Origin: Micavibrio_A sp040381535
Lineage (GTDB): Bacteria > Pseudomonadota > Alphaproteobacteria > Micavibrionales > Micavibrionaceae
Length of the DNA stretch: 52,613 nucleotides
Direction: 5' to 3'
Assembly: GCA_040381535.1 (NCBI GenBank)
Contig: JBEIHF010000013.1
Coordinates: forward strand, 1 to 52,613
Shown here piece by piece: positions 31,402 through 39,519 of this stretch. The notes beneath the pieces were generated by a model. The model was not told the origin of the DNA. It was given only the letters and a program-made list of their open reading frames with translations, and ran no database searches. The number at the start of each line of letters is the position of its first letter. Position 1 is the first letter of the stretch. The position numbers were made by a program, and so were the translations under genes.

Positions 31402-33405
31402 TTACTGGCCCTCGAACATCTCCGAACCGCCCATGATGGCTTGTGGTATGGTCGTATTCTGCTTGATCATACTGTAGTCCGATCGCTGCTTGAATTCGGC
31501 CAGACGCGCGAGCACCTCTTTCATTTTTCCGTAATTTTTTTCTTCCAGATAAAGCGTAGCCAAAGCTCCGTAATATCCGTTTACGACGTCGGTCGTATAA
31601 AAGAACTGTTCGCCCTCCTGCAGAAATGACAAAAGCTCTTCATTGCTTTTGTTCTGCTCTTTATAAATTTTAAACAGAGCCATACGCGCACCCAGATGTA
31701 GCGGATCCAGAGCGAGGGCTTTCTTGTAATATTCCTCGGGCGACAACGTACCTTCCGGAATAACGGAAGGCTGTACCAGAGACTGCACCTTGCCCAGATA
31801 ATAATAGGCGGTGGCGGCACGGGGATTAAGACCCAGAGCAATGTTCATATACCCGACCGTTTGATCGTATAATTCCTTTTGCTCTTTCTCGCCGATCGTA
31901 TCTTTTTTATAATCAAGGATGGATATCGGGACATTCACCGCAAACAAATAAACACGGAAATTCAGGCCCATCGATATACGGCTGGCCATGTTGATTTCAT
32001 GCGGGAAATGAGCGATGTCCTCGCGGAACAAGGAATCTCTGGCTCGGTTTGCCATATACTCCCCGCCTATGATGCTGAGCGATAGCCAACCGCACATCAG
32101 GAAGGGTAGCAAAAGAAAAAATCTGGCGGCGTTTACGGACATATTCGAAGGCATCACCACTTCGCGCAGTGGTTCTTTGAGGGCGCGCGATGTGAGGAGG
32201 AACCACAGCGACAGCAATGTCCCCGTGATAAGCAATATCGACATATTATAATGCAGGAAACTGACATGGCTTTGCGTGACCATAGATGCCAGCGCCGCGA
32301 AGATCGAAACGATGATCACGCGGTCTTGCGCTGGCATTTGTTTATCTTTCAACGCCCTAAAATTCCGCATCGCGGCCGAAAACACGAACGCGTAAAATAA
32401 AAGCGGGCCGAGCACGCCAAGTTCCGCCCAGAATTGCAACGGATCATTGTGCGCCATAGAGGTCCCGCTCTCGTCATTGGAGCTGCGATATTCGGGGAAA
32501 TAGAGGTGATACGTGCCGATACCCGTGCCGAGCAACGGGCGATCCTTGATCATATCGACGGTTGAGGACCAGATTTTCACGCGGTTGTTGGAAATATCGC
32601 CGCTCAGCGTCACCGTGCCGAACAAACGCTGGCCCAGATCATATCTCTTTTGCACGCCGGTCAGGGTCACGCCGTAAAACGCGATAGCCGCAAGCACAAC
32701 GCACAAAAGCGGCTTGCGGTGTTCCTTGATTTTTGGCCACAGCAAAACACAAAATAGAACAATACCGGGTATGAAGGCGAACACGGGGCCGCGCGCCACG
32801 GTGGAAATGATCCCGCACACCAAAAGAGAGGCAAGAGCTACGGCGAATTTGCGCGAGCGCGGAGGAGCATCCGATAAAATCCAGCCCAGCGTGCAAAAAA
32901 GCGCGAGAGAAAACAGCGCACCGAGCGATGACGGGTCGGCCAGAGGATGACGCGCCTGTCCTTGGAAATATGCGTTTAATAAGAAAAACTGTAATATCGC
33001 CCATAGCGATAGAATGGCGAAAATCACCGCCGCGATCTTGGCCAGAATTTTAAAATGGTCTTGCCTGCCCGTCATGACACCGATGAAAAATGTCAGTGGC
33101 AGAATGGAAAAGAGACACACGCCCATAAAAGCGATGGATTTTACTTCGGCCCAAAATACGCTGCACACGACAAGAAACCAGAACGCCCCTGCAAGATATA
33201 GCACAGGCGCGCGAGGCATCTTCCATCCAGTTGCAACCCCTTGGGAAAGCATAACATAGCACCACACGAACAAAAGTACGACGAGCGCCATGAACCATTC
33301 CAGTTGCCATGCATTGATGGGGAACAGCGCGCATATGAGCGCGGCGATCCAAAGAACGACGGGCAAAAATAAAACTGACGAGGAAAGGTTTTTCAAGAAT
33401 GTCAT
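31402..33405 (-). CDS. O-antigen ligase family protein with C-terminal TPRs
   Basis: A 667-residue polytopic membrane protein. About a dozen hydrophobic helices span residues 5-430. The Wzy_C region contains 'LLGTGIGTYHLYFPEYRSS' and 'SMAHNDPLQFWAELGVLGPLLFYAFVF', the conserved periplasmic loop of WaaL/Wzy-type enzymes. Residues about 500-660 are TPR-like ('YMNIALGLNPRAATAYYYLGKVQS', 'YKKALALDPLHLGARMALFKIYKEQ'). Such enzymes attach or polymerise surface glycans, or glycosylate proteins. Start MTFLKN is chosen by hydrophobic profile; an ATG 12 codons upstream is also open. No sugar genes surround it. Confidence 0.85.
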   Translation of the reverse strand: MTFLKNLSSSVLFLPVVLWIAALICALFPINAWQLEWFMALVVLLFVWCYVMLSQGVATGWKMPRAPVLYLAGAFWFLVVCSVFWAEVKSIAFMGVCLFSILPLTFFIGVMTGRQDHFKILAKIAAVIFAILSLWAILQFFLLNAYFQGQARHPLADPSSLGALFSLALFCTLGWILSDAPPRSRKFAVALASLLVCGIISTVARGPVFAFIPGIVLFCVLLWPKIKEHRKPLLCVVLAAIAFYGVTLTGVQKRYDLGQRLFGTVTLSGDISNNRVKIWSSTVDMIKDRPLLGTGIGTYHLYFPEYRSSNDESGTSMAHNDPLQFWAELGVLGPLLFYAFVFSAAMRNFRALKDKQMPAQDRVIIVSIFAALASMVTQSHVSFLHYNMSILLITGTLLSLWFLLTSRALKEPLREVVMPSNMSVNAARFFLLLPFLMCGWLSLSIIGGEYMANRARDSLFREDIAHFPHEINMASRISMGLNFRVYLFAVNVPISILDYKKDTIGEKEQKELYDQTVGYMNIALGLNPRAATAYYYLGKVQSLVQPSVIPEGTLSPEEYYKKALALDPLHLGARMALFKIYKEQNKSNEELLSFLQEGEQFFYTTDVVNGYYGALATLYLEEKNYGKMKEVLARLAEFKQRSDYSMIKQNTTIPQAIMGGSEMFEGQ

Positions 33406-33474
33406 GGCGGGAATGTTCCACCGCCATGCGCGCCCCGTCAATGGACATAAAAAATGCCCGCGAAGTTACGGGCA

Positions 33475-33516
33475 TAAAAATAGAAGTGGGCGGTATTCTG
33501 TTGCGAGGAACCGCCC
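33475..33516 (-). terminator. Intrinsic terminator of ssrA
   Basis: GGGCGGT and ACCGCCC (33510-33516 and 33488-33494) pair and are followed on the minus strand by ACTTCTATTTTT. It closes the tmRNA precursor. Confidence 0.85.
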
Positions 33517-33845
33517 GAACCCCACCTAACGTTGTCTAGACGCTAGGGATTGATTTGTAACTACTAACTATAGACGCTTATTAGGCGGCTACAGCGACAG
33601 CAACCGTTTGGTTGTTGTCATTCGCTACGACGAAGTTATCGTTGGCATTTATATTGCCTGACCCATTACGGCGGTATCATACCGAACGCCGTCCACTGTC
33701 TTTATTACGCGTGTCGATCCTGTTTCGGCCCCGCCGCCTTGGTCGTTTTATCAACCAACTTGGTGGAGCCGCCGGGCACTGCCCCCGGGTCCACGACGCT
33801 TATTTCACAATAACGTTTAGCGTCATAACGGGCCCGAAAGCCCGC
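33488..33845 (-). ncRNA. ssrA: Transfer-messenger RNA, circularly permuted (two-piece type)
   Basis: The minus strand first carries the acceptor piece (about 33845-33761). It ends GGCGGCTCCACCA, with the T-arm GGACCCGGGGGCAGTGCCC typical of alphaproteobacterial tmRNA. After an intervening loop comes the coding piece, from about 33732: GGGGCCGAAACAGGATCGAC. Its first six bases pair with GGCTCC of the acceptor. The tag reading frame is 33625-33581, ANDNNQTVAVAVAA, and ends in two consecutive TAA codons. tmRNA rescues stalled ribosomes and marks the product for ClpXP. The processing sites are inferred. Confidence 0.95.
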
Positions 33846-33851
33846 ACATTC

Positions 33852-33880
33852 AATATAGGGGAAATTCGTTAATTTTTCAA
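33852..33880 (-). promoter_or_regulatory. ssrA promoter
   Basis: On the minus strand TTGAAA (33875-33880), 17 nt, then TATATT (33852-33857). The predicted start, near 33845, fits the 5' end of the acceptor piece. Confidence 0.8.
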
Positions 33881-33893
33881 GGTTTTCGAAAGA

Positions 33894-34424
33894 TCAGGCA
33901 ACTTTTACAGTCGGCTCAGAGCCAATCGCAGGACCTTCCTGCTTGGGGGGCACAATCTTGTCAAAAGCCTCGTAATCCGTCGGACCAATCTTATTAACAG
34001 CATCGATGTTATGGGAGTTGTGCTCGTCGTCCACGATCAACAGAGGGCGCGCGCCCGATTCCTTAAAAAATGTGAAAGCATCGCTTTTTTCGAGGATTTC
34101 GCCGAAATACAGACTCTCGCCGTCTTCAGCACGCCAGTTCTGCATGGTTTCTTCTCTGGCTTGGCCGAAGAGTTGCTTTTCAACCGCGACATCGAGAAAG
34201 CGCAGGTTTTTCGAATTATCCTGTCTTTGAGAGAAGATAATAACGGTATAGCCGTTATGGTCGGCATTCAGAAGACGGTTTGCCAGTTCCATATTGTTGG
34301 GCTTGCCGTCCACCATGAAAAGGGTGCCATTGCAGTCGACCAGAATCGTTTTGGCGGGATCGGCCTTTTTCAAGCGCTCCATAGGATCGGCGCTGAGATT
34401 AAATGCATTTGTCGTCATTTTCAC
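33894..34424 (-). CDS. HAD-like hypothetical protein
   Basis: A 176-residue soluble protein with a HAD-type Rossmann pattern. 'TILVDCNGTLFMVDGK' (about 25-40) corresponds to motif I, 'YTVIIFSQRQDNSKNL' (about 59-74) to motif II with its Ser, and 'RPLLIVDDEHNSHNID' (about 127-142) to motif IV with two Asp. In motif I the second aspartate of DxD is Asn (DCN), which would remove the general acid of HAD phosphatases. It may be inactive, a nucleic-acid end-processing relative, or another activity. It has its own near-consensus promoter. Confidence 0.6.
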   Translation of the reverse strand: MKMTTNAFNLSADPMERLKKADPAKTILVDCNGTLFMVDGKPNNMELANRLLNADHNGYTVIIFSQRQDNSKNLRFLDVAVEKQLFGQAREETMQNWRAEDGESLYFGEILEKSDAFTFFKESGARPLLIVDDEHNSHNIDAVNKIGPTDYEAFDKIVPPKQEGPAIGSEPTVKVA

Positions 34425-34443
34425 ACCCTTATTATTTGCGGCG

Positions 34444-34472
34444 AAATTACCCGAAAATAAAAGTTATGTCAA
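34444..34472 (-). promoter_or_regulatory. Promoter of the HAD-like gene
   Basis: On the minus strand TTGACA (34467-34472), 17 nt, then TAATTT (34444-34449), ending 19 nt before the ATG. Confidence 0.7.
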
Positions 34473-34565
34473 ATATATTCTCAGGGGTATTAACTTCTTT
34501 GGAATTGCCGCTTTTCCAACGCTCTTTTAAGGTTAATTCATACAAAAAGACAAGGAAAAACGACC

Positions 34566-35360
34566 ATGAAACAATATCACGATCTGCTCCGCCGCGCCCT
34601 CGAAGAAGGCAACAAGAAAACGGACCGCACGGGCACGGGCACGATCAGCGTTTTCGGGCATCAAATGCGCTTTGACCTGTCCGAAGGCTTCCCCATGGTC
34701 ACGACCAAAAAGCTCCACCTGAAATCGATCATCCATGAACTGATCTGGTTTTTGAGCGGCGACACCAATATCAAATATCTCACCGACAACGGCGTAAAAA
34801 TTTGGAACGAATGGGCCGATGAAAACGGCAATCTCGGCCCTGTTTACGGCCACCAATGGCGCAGCTGGTCCGCGCCCGACGGCCACACGATCGACCAGAT
34901 CAGCAACCTTATCGAACGCATCAAAACCAAACCCGATGACAGACGTTTGATCGTATCAGCATGGAATGTTGCGGACGTGCCCAAAATGGCCCTCCCGCCT
35001 TGCCATTGTTTGTTCCAATTCTATGTCGCGGACGGAAAGCTTTCGTGCCAGTTGTATCAACGCTCCGCGGATATTTTTCTCGGCGTTCCTTTCAACATCG
35101 CATCCTACGCGCTGCTCACGATGATGGTGGCGCAGGTATGCGGATTGAAACCTGGTGAATTCATTCACACGTTCGGTGATGCGCATATTTACATGAACCA
35201 TCTGGATCAGGTGAACGAACAGCTTTCGCGCACGGAATTCCCGCTTCCCGAAATGCATTTGAACCCGCATGTGAAAAACATTTTCGACTTCAAATTCGAA
35301 GATTTTGAACTCGTCGGATACGAAGCCCATCCGACCATCAAGGCACCGATCGCCGTTTAA
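34566..35360 (+). CDS. thyA: Thymidylate synthase
   Basis: A 264-residue ThyA, the same length as E. coli. It methylates dUMP to dTMP using methylene-tetrahydrofolate. The nucleophile is Cys146 in ALPPCHCLFQFYV. The dUMP-binding Arg (TDRTGTG, about residue 21), 'QLYQRSADIFLGVPFNIASYALL', and the C-terminal IKAPIAV closing segment are all present. AAGGA precedes the ATG by about 9 nt. It lies upstream of folA, which regenerates its folate product. Confidence 0.98.
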   Translation: MKQYHDLLRRALEEGNKKTDRTGTGTISVFGHQMRFDLSEGFPMVTTKKLHLKSIIHELIWFLSGDTNIKYLTDNGVKIWNEWADENGNLGPVYGHQWRSWSAPDGHTIDQISNLIERIKTKPDDRRLIVSAWNVADVPKMALPPCHCLFQFYVADGKLSCQLYQRSADIFLGVPFNIASYALLTMMVAQVCGLKPGEFIHTFGDAHIYMNHLDQVNEQLSRTEFPLPEMHLNPHVKNIFDFKFEDFELVGYEAHPTIKAPIAV

Positions 35361-35388
35361 ATTTATCGGGAACCATCGCTTTTCCGAT

Positions 35389-35532
35389 ATGTTTGCAGTG
35401 CAGCAGGCAGCCGACGATCTCACCGCCGCAGTTGCAAAAGTAAAGCCTATCGTCGATCAGGTGATCATCCAGTTGAACAACAACGAACCGCACAGAGCGA
35501 TACAGTTCGCCAAGCGCACGCTCGATTACTAA
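35389..35532 (+). CDS. Small hypothetical protein between thyA and folA
   Basis: A 47-codon ORF (MFAVQQAADDLTAAVAKVKP...KRTLDY) with an amphipathic helical pattern and balanced composition. It fills the thyA-folA gap in the same direction, 28 nt after thyA and 40 nt before folA. No clear ribosome-binding site is seen. I do not recognise it, and it could be fortuitous. Confidence 0.4.
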   Translation: MFAVQQAADDLTAAVAKVKPIVDQVIIQLNNNEPHRAIQFAKRTLDY

Positions 35533-35572
35533 GCTGTTTCAAGCAATCCTTAAATACAGTATAAAACCCCCT

Positions 35573-36049
35573 ATGATCATTTCCCTCGTCGTAGCCGCCG
35601 CCGACAACAATGTGATCGGCAAGGACAACGCCATGCCGTGGCACATTGCTGAAGACTTCAAACATTTCAAGGAAGTCACGATGGGAAAGCCGTGTCTCAT
35701 GGGCCGGAAAACGTTTGAGAGCATTCTGACATCTTTGGGCAAGCCCCTGCCGGGGCGTGTGAACATCATAATCTCTCGTAAGAATTACCAGCATGCGGGC
35801 GCCCTCACCTGCAAAGACCTCGATGAAGCGATCGACCAAGCCAAGAAAACGGGCGCCGAGGAAATCTGCATCATCGGCGGTGCGCAGATATACACCCTCG
35901 CGCTACCACTCGCCAACCGCGTCTATCTCACGCGCATCCACCAATCACCCGAAGGCGATGCGTTTTTTCCGGAATTAGGGAGAGAGTGGAAGGAAACGAA
36001 GAAGGACTCACATGGGCCTTATACCTTTCTGACCTACGAACGCCCATAA
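35573..36049 (+). CDS. folA: Dihydrofolate reductase
   Basis: A 158-residue DHFR. It reduces dihydrofolate to tetrahydrofolate with NADPH. Seen are the N-terminal strand SLVVAAADNNVIG, the Met20 loop with MPWH, the catalytic acid Asp28 (in MPWHIAEDFKHFKE), the NADPH-binding MGRKTFESI and 'IIGGAQIYTLALP'. Normal length. It sits next to thyA, whose reaction produces dihydrofolate, and converges on mrp, 13 nt away. Confidence 0.97.
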   Translation: MIISLVVAAADNNVIGKDNAMPWHIAEDFKHFKEVTMGKPCLMGRKTFESILTSLGKPLPGRVNIIISRKNYQHAGALTCKDLDEAIDQAKKTGAEEICIIGGAQIYTLALPLANRVYLTRIHQSPEGDAFFPELGREWKETKKDSHGPYTFLTYERP

Positions 36050-36062
36050 GACGCCGCGTATC

Positions 36063-37106
36063 TTAATTTTTCAGTAGCTTCAAAACGGCTTCGGCAATCG
36101 TCCCATAAGACGGATCACCCGCCGTTTTGCCGTTGTCAGAATTTTCACGAATTTTGGCGTTGAGGGGGATTTCACCCAAAAACGGAACACTCCGTTTCGA
36201 TGCTTCTTCCCGTGCCCCACCATGTCCGAAGATGTGGTCTTCGTGCCCGCATTTGGGACAAATATGAAAGGACATGTTTTCTATCAATCCCAATATTTTG
36301 ATATTGGTCTTCTCAAACATCGCTATAGCTTTTCTGGCATCGATTAATGCTAGGTCTTGGGGTGTCGAAACCACCACGGCGCCCGTCACCGGTACCTTCT
36401 GCGCCAAAGTTAGCTGCACATCCCCCGTCCCGGGCGGCATGTCGATCACAAGCATGTCCATAGCCTCATTTTTATTATGCCACGCTACGTCTCGTAACAT
36501 CTGGTAGAAGGCGGTTTGTACCATCGGTCCGCGCCAGATGAGTGGTTTGTCCTCATCGGACAAATAACCCATAGACATGAGTTTAATCCCATGGGCCTCA
36601 TGCGGAATTATTTTTCCGGAATCGTTCATCTTCGGTTTGCCGCTGGTCCCGCTCAAGCGCGGAACCGAAGGTCCATAAATGTCGGCATCCAAAAGAGCAA
36701 CCTTCAAGCCCTTGGCCGCGAGTTCGGTCGCCAGATTGAACGCCACCGTAGACTTACCCACCCCGCCCTTGCCGGATGCAACCGCTATGATGTGCTTGAA
36801 AGGCAATACAAGCGGCGGGTTCTTGTTCATGCCGTGCGGATCGGGGGGAGTTGCCTGTACTTTACGTTCCGCCGTTAAAATCACATGCGCGGATTTCACG
36901 CCTTTGATTGATTTGATGGCCTTTTCCACGTTGAGGCGCAAAGGCTCCATCACCGACCCGTTGGCGGGGTCAACCTCCAAAGTCATCAAAACATCTTGGG
37001 CATCGCTGATCTGAAGGTCGCCGACCATACCCATGGACGCGACGTCGCCACCATCGGCTTTGACGGTCTTCAGGGCGGCCATAATTTTGTCTTTAAGGTC
37101 GTGCAT
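36063..37106 (-). CDS. mrp: Mrp/ApbC Fe-S cluster carrier ATPase
   Basis: A 347-residue Mrp (ApbC/NBP35 family), an ATP-dependent iron-sulfur cluster scaffold or carrier. An N-terminal MIP18-like domain (about 1-80) precedes the deviant Walker A ASGKGGVGKST (110-120). 'ALLDADIYGPSVPRL', 'IDMPPGTGDVQLTLAQ' and the C-terminal MSFHICPKCGHE with the cluster-binding CxxC follow. The start at 37106 (MHDLKDK) is chosen because the domain starts there. Longer readings run into the divergent hflK upstream region, which may hold promoters for both. Confidence 0.94.
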   Translation of the reverse strand: MHDLKDKIMAALKTVKADGGDVASMGMVGDLQISDAQDVLMTLEVDPANGSVMEPLRLNVEKAIKSIKGVKSAHVILTAERKVQATPPDPHGMNKNPPLVLPFKHIIAVASGKGGVGKSTVAFNLATELAAKGLKVALLDADIYGPSVPRLSGTSGKPKMNDSGKIIPHEAHGIKLMSMGYLSDEDKPLIWRGPMVQTAFYQMLRDVAWHNKNEAMDMLVIDMPPGTGDVQLTLAQKVPVTGAVVVSTPQDLALIDARKAIAMFEKTNIKILGLIENMSFHICPKCGHEDHIFGHGGAREEASKRSVPFLGEIPLNAKIRENSDNGKTAGDPSYGTIAEAVLKLLKN

Positions 37107-37195
37107 GGTTTTCCAAATGGGTTGTACGGGGCCGCTAAAAACCTCTATCATCAAACCCACGCAAACATACAATTTTATTTTGGAAAACAAAACAT

Positions 37196-38377
37196 ATGTC
37201 TTGGGACGATAATTCGGGCGGCAAAGGCCGCAATCCTTGGGGTAACAACAACCCGTCCACCGGCGGCAAGAAAAACCCATGGGGCGGTGAAAATCGCGGC
37301 GGCCCACGCGGCCCAACCGAGCCACCGGACCTTGATGATTTTTTCGCGAAACTACAAGAAGGTTTTAAAGATTTTCTTCCTCCCTCCGCGGGCGGCGGAA
37401 AATTTATCGCGCTCGGCGTTATCGTTCTCGCAGGTCTTTGGCTGGCGAGTGGTTTCTTCACGGTCAATCCTGGCGAACACGCCGTTATCCAACGTTTCGG
37501 TGCTTGGAACAGAACAATAGATACGGAAGGTTTGAAATACCGCCTGCCCGCGCCCGTCGAAACCATGACCAAATTCAACGTAAATGAAATCCGCACCATG
37601 AATATCGGTTTCACCGGCTCTACGGGCCGTGCAGGAAATATTGTCGGCGGCAGAGACGTTCCAGAAGAAAGCCTTATGCTTACCTCGGATTTCAACATCG
37701 TCGATCTCGATTTCGTCGTGCAGTGGAATATCTCCAGCGCCGAAGATTACGTCTTCAACATCGAAAACCCCGAAAACACGCTTCGTAAAGCAGCGCAAAG
37801 CGCAATCCGCGAAGTGGTGGGACAAACGCGTATGTTCTCGATCATCACGACAGAGCGCGGTTCCGTCGCGGACCAAGCCAAAATCATTATGCAGAACATT
37901 CTCGATCAATATAAATCGGGGGTGAACATCACGCAGGTTCTGATCAACTCCGCCGAAGTGCATCCCGACGTGCAGGCGGCGTTCCAAGACGTGCAATCTG
38001 CTAAGCAGGATGCCGAAGATGTGCAGAACAGAGCGCAGGCTTACCGCGAAGACATCATTCCCAAAGCGCGCGGCGCCGCGAACCGCGTGGTACAGGAATC
38101 CCAAGGTTACAAGGAATCCGTTATTGCCCGCGCATCGGGTGATGCCGACCGTTTCAATTCGGTTTTATCTGCCTACCAAAGCGGTCAGGATGTGACCAAA
38201 CAGCGTATGTACATCGAAACTATGGAATCGGTTTTGAAGAACGCGCAAAAAATCATTCTTGATAACGGCGACGGCAAACAAGGCGTCGTACCTTATCTGC
38301 CGCTGAACGAACTTAACCGCGTGGCCCCCGCCGCGGGTGCCGTCGCGCCGAAATCAGACGAATTCAAGGGACAATAA
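37196..38377 (+). CDS. hflK: Membrane protease modulator HflK
   Basis: A 393-residue HflK. With HflC it forms a large SPFH cage around FtsH that controls access of membrane substrates. The N-terminus is Gly/Asn/Pro-rich (SWDDNSGGKGRNPWG). One membrane helix (about 64-86) precedes the SPFH/band-7 domain, starting 'TVNPGEHAVIQRFGAW'. A long helical region carries 'AYREDIIPKARGAANRVVQESQGYKESVIARASGDADRF' and 'QRMYIETMESVL'. hflC follows 2 nt after the stop. Confidence 0.96.
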   Translation: MSWDDNSGGKGRNPWGNNNPSTGGKKNPWGGENRGGPRGPTEPPDLDDFFAKLQEGFKDFLPPSAGGGKFIALGVIVLAGLWLASGFFTVNPGEHAVIQRFGAWNRTIDTEGLKYRLPAPVETMTKFNVNEIRTMNIGFTGSTGRAGNIVGGRDVPEESLMLTSDFNIVDLDFVVQWNISSAEDYVFNIENPENTLRKAAQSAIREVVGQTRMFSIITTERGSVADQAKIIMQNILDQYKSGVNITQVLINSAEVHPDVQAAFQDVQSAKQDAEDVQNRAQAYREDIIPKARGAANRVVQESQGYKESVIARASGDADRFNSVLSAYQSGQDVTKQRMYIETMESVLKNAQKIILDNGDGKQGVVPYLPLNELNRVAPAAGAVAPKSDEFKGQ

Positions 38378-38379
38378 CC

Positions 38380-39363
38380 ATGAACAACAAACTGACCATA
38401 TTCTCGTTCCTTGCTGGTGCCGCAATCATCGTGTTGTCGCAGACTTTCTTCATAGTCGATCAGACTCAACAGGCCATCGTGCTCCAGCTCGGTGAACCTG
38501 TCGGCGACGACATGCGCAAACCCGGTCTGCATTTCAAAATCCCGATGATTCAAGAAGTGCGTTATTTCGACCGCCGTATCCTGTCCGTCGATCCCGCCCC
38601 CGAGCAGATGGTTATTTCCAGCAGTCTCATCACGCGACCTAAGGAAAAAACCGAAGAAGAGAAAGCAGCCGAAGCCGAGCTTTCCGATGAAGCAAAAGCC
38701 AACATCGTCGTCATACCGCCGATAGACAATGTCAGCGGCGAACCAATCATCGTTGACTCATATGCCCGTTATAAAATCAGCGATCCGTTGCAATTCATGA
38801 AAACACTGCGCTCGGTCGACAACGCCAATAAGCGTATCGAAAGCATCATCGACGAAGCCACGCGTACCGTGCTCGGTAAAACTACGCTCAAAGAATTGCT
38901 GTCCAAAGACCGCACCCGCGTCATGGCTGAAATCAATTCGCGCCTAAATAAGAAAATCAAGGAAGACAAAATGGGCATCGAAGTCGTCGATGTGCGCATT
39001 GTGCGCGCCGACCTTGGTGAATCTTTACGCGATTCCACCGTACGTCGCATGATCTCGGAAATGACGGAACGCGCCACCGAAACGCGCTCCAAAGGCGAAC
39101 AGCTTGCGCTGGAAATCCGTGCGGGCGCAGAAAAAGAACGCACCGTCATCTTGGCCGAAGCTGAACGCGACGCACAGGTTATCCGCGGGGAAGGCGACAA
39201 CACGGCGATCCAGACTTACGCCGCCGCCTTTAACAAGGATAAGGAATTCTACGGGTTCATGCGTTCGATGGAAGCTTACAAAACCACGCTCTCCGACCCT
39301 GACACCCGCCTGATCCTGTCGCCGGACTCCGACTTCTTCCGTTACTTCGACAAAAAACAATAG
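38380..39363 (+). CDS. hflC: Membrane protease modulator HflC
   Basis: A 327-residue HflC, partner of HflK. The membrane anchor is about 6-25, then SPFH: 'FIVDQTQQAIVLQLGEPV', 'PGLHFKIPMIQEVRYFDRRIL' and 'IVDSYARYKISDPLQFMKTLR'. A helical part follows, with 'GIEVVDVRIVRADLGESLRDSTVRRMISEM' and 'LAEAERDAQVIRGEGDN'. Residues about 85-118 form an acidic, Glu/Ala-rich insert after the third strand. Co-transcribed with hflK; degP follows 156 nt later with its own promoter candidate. Confidence 0.96.
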   Translation: MNNKLTIFSFLAGAAIIVLSQTFFIVDQTQQAIVLQLGEPVGDDMRKPGLHFKIPMIQEVRYFDRRILSVDPAPEQMVISSSLITRPKEKTEEEKAAEAELSDEAKANIVVIPPIDNVSGEPIIVDSYARYKISDPLQFMKTLRSVDNANKRIESIIDEATRTVLGKTTLKELLSKDRTRVMAEINSRLNKKIKEDKMGIEVVDVRIVRADLGESLRDSTVRRMISEMTERATETRSKGEQLALEIRAGAEKERTVILAEAERDAQVIRGEGDNTAIQTYAAAFNKDKEFYGFMRSMEAYKTTLSDPDTRLILSPDSDFFRYFDKKQ

Positions 39364-39420
39364 TCGTAATAAGGTAAAATCTTTGGCGCAAAAATTGCAC
39401 CTTAAACGTCCGCGCGGTCG

Positions 39421-39449
39421 TTGACCGTGCGCCCGCGACCTCCTAAATT
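39421..39449 (+). promoter_or_regulatory. degP promoter candidate
   Basis: TTGACC (39421-39426), 17 nt, then TAAATT (39444-39449), about 70 nt before the degP ATG. The -35 overlaps the loop and right arm of a GC-rich hairpin (about 39410-39431), which could also attenuate read-through from hflC. Confidence 0.5.
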
Positions 39450-39519
39450 ATGCCATAGTCGCGGCGCTCCATAAGGGTACGCCCGATTATATAAAAGACT
39501 TTTTCACAAGGCCACATCT

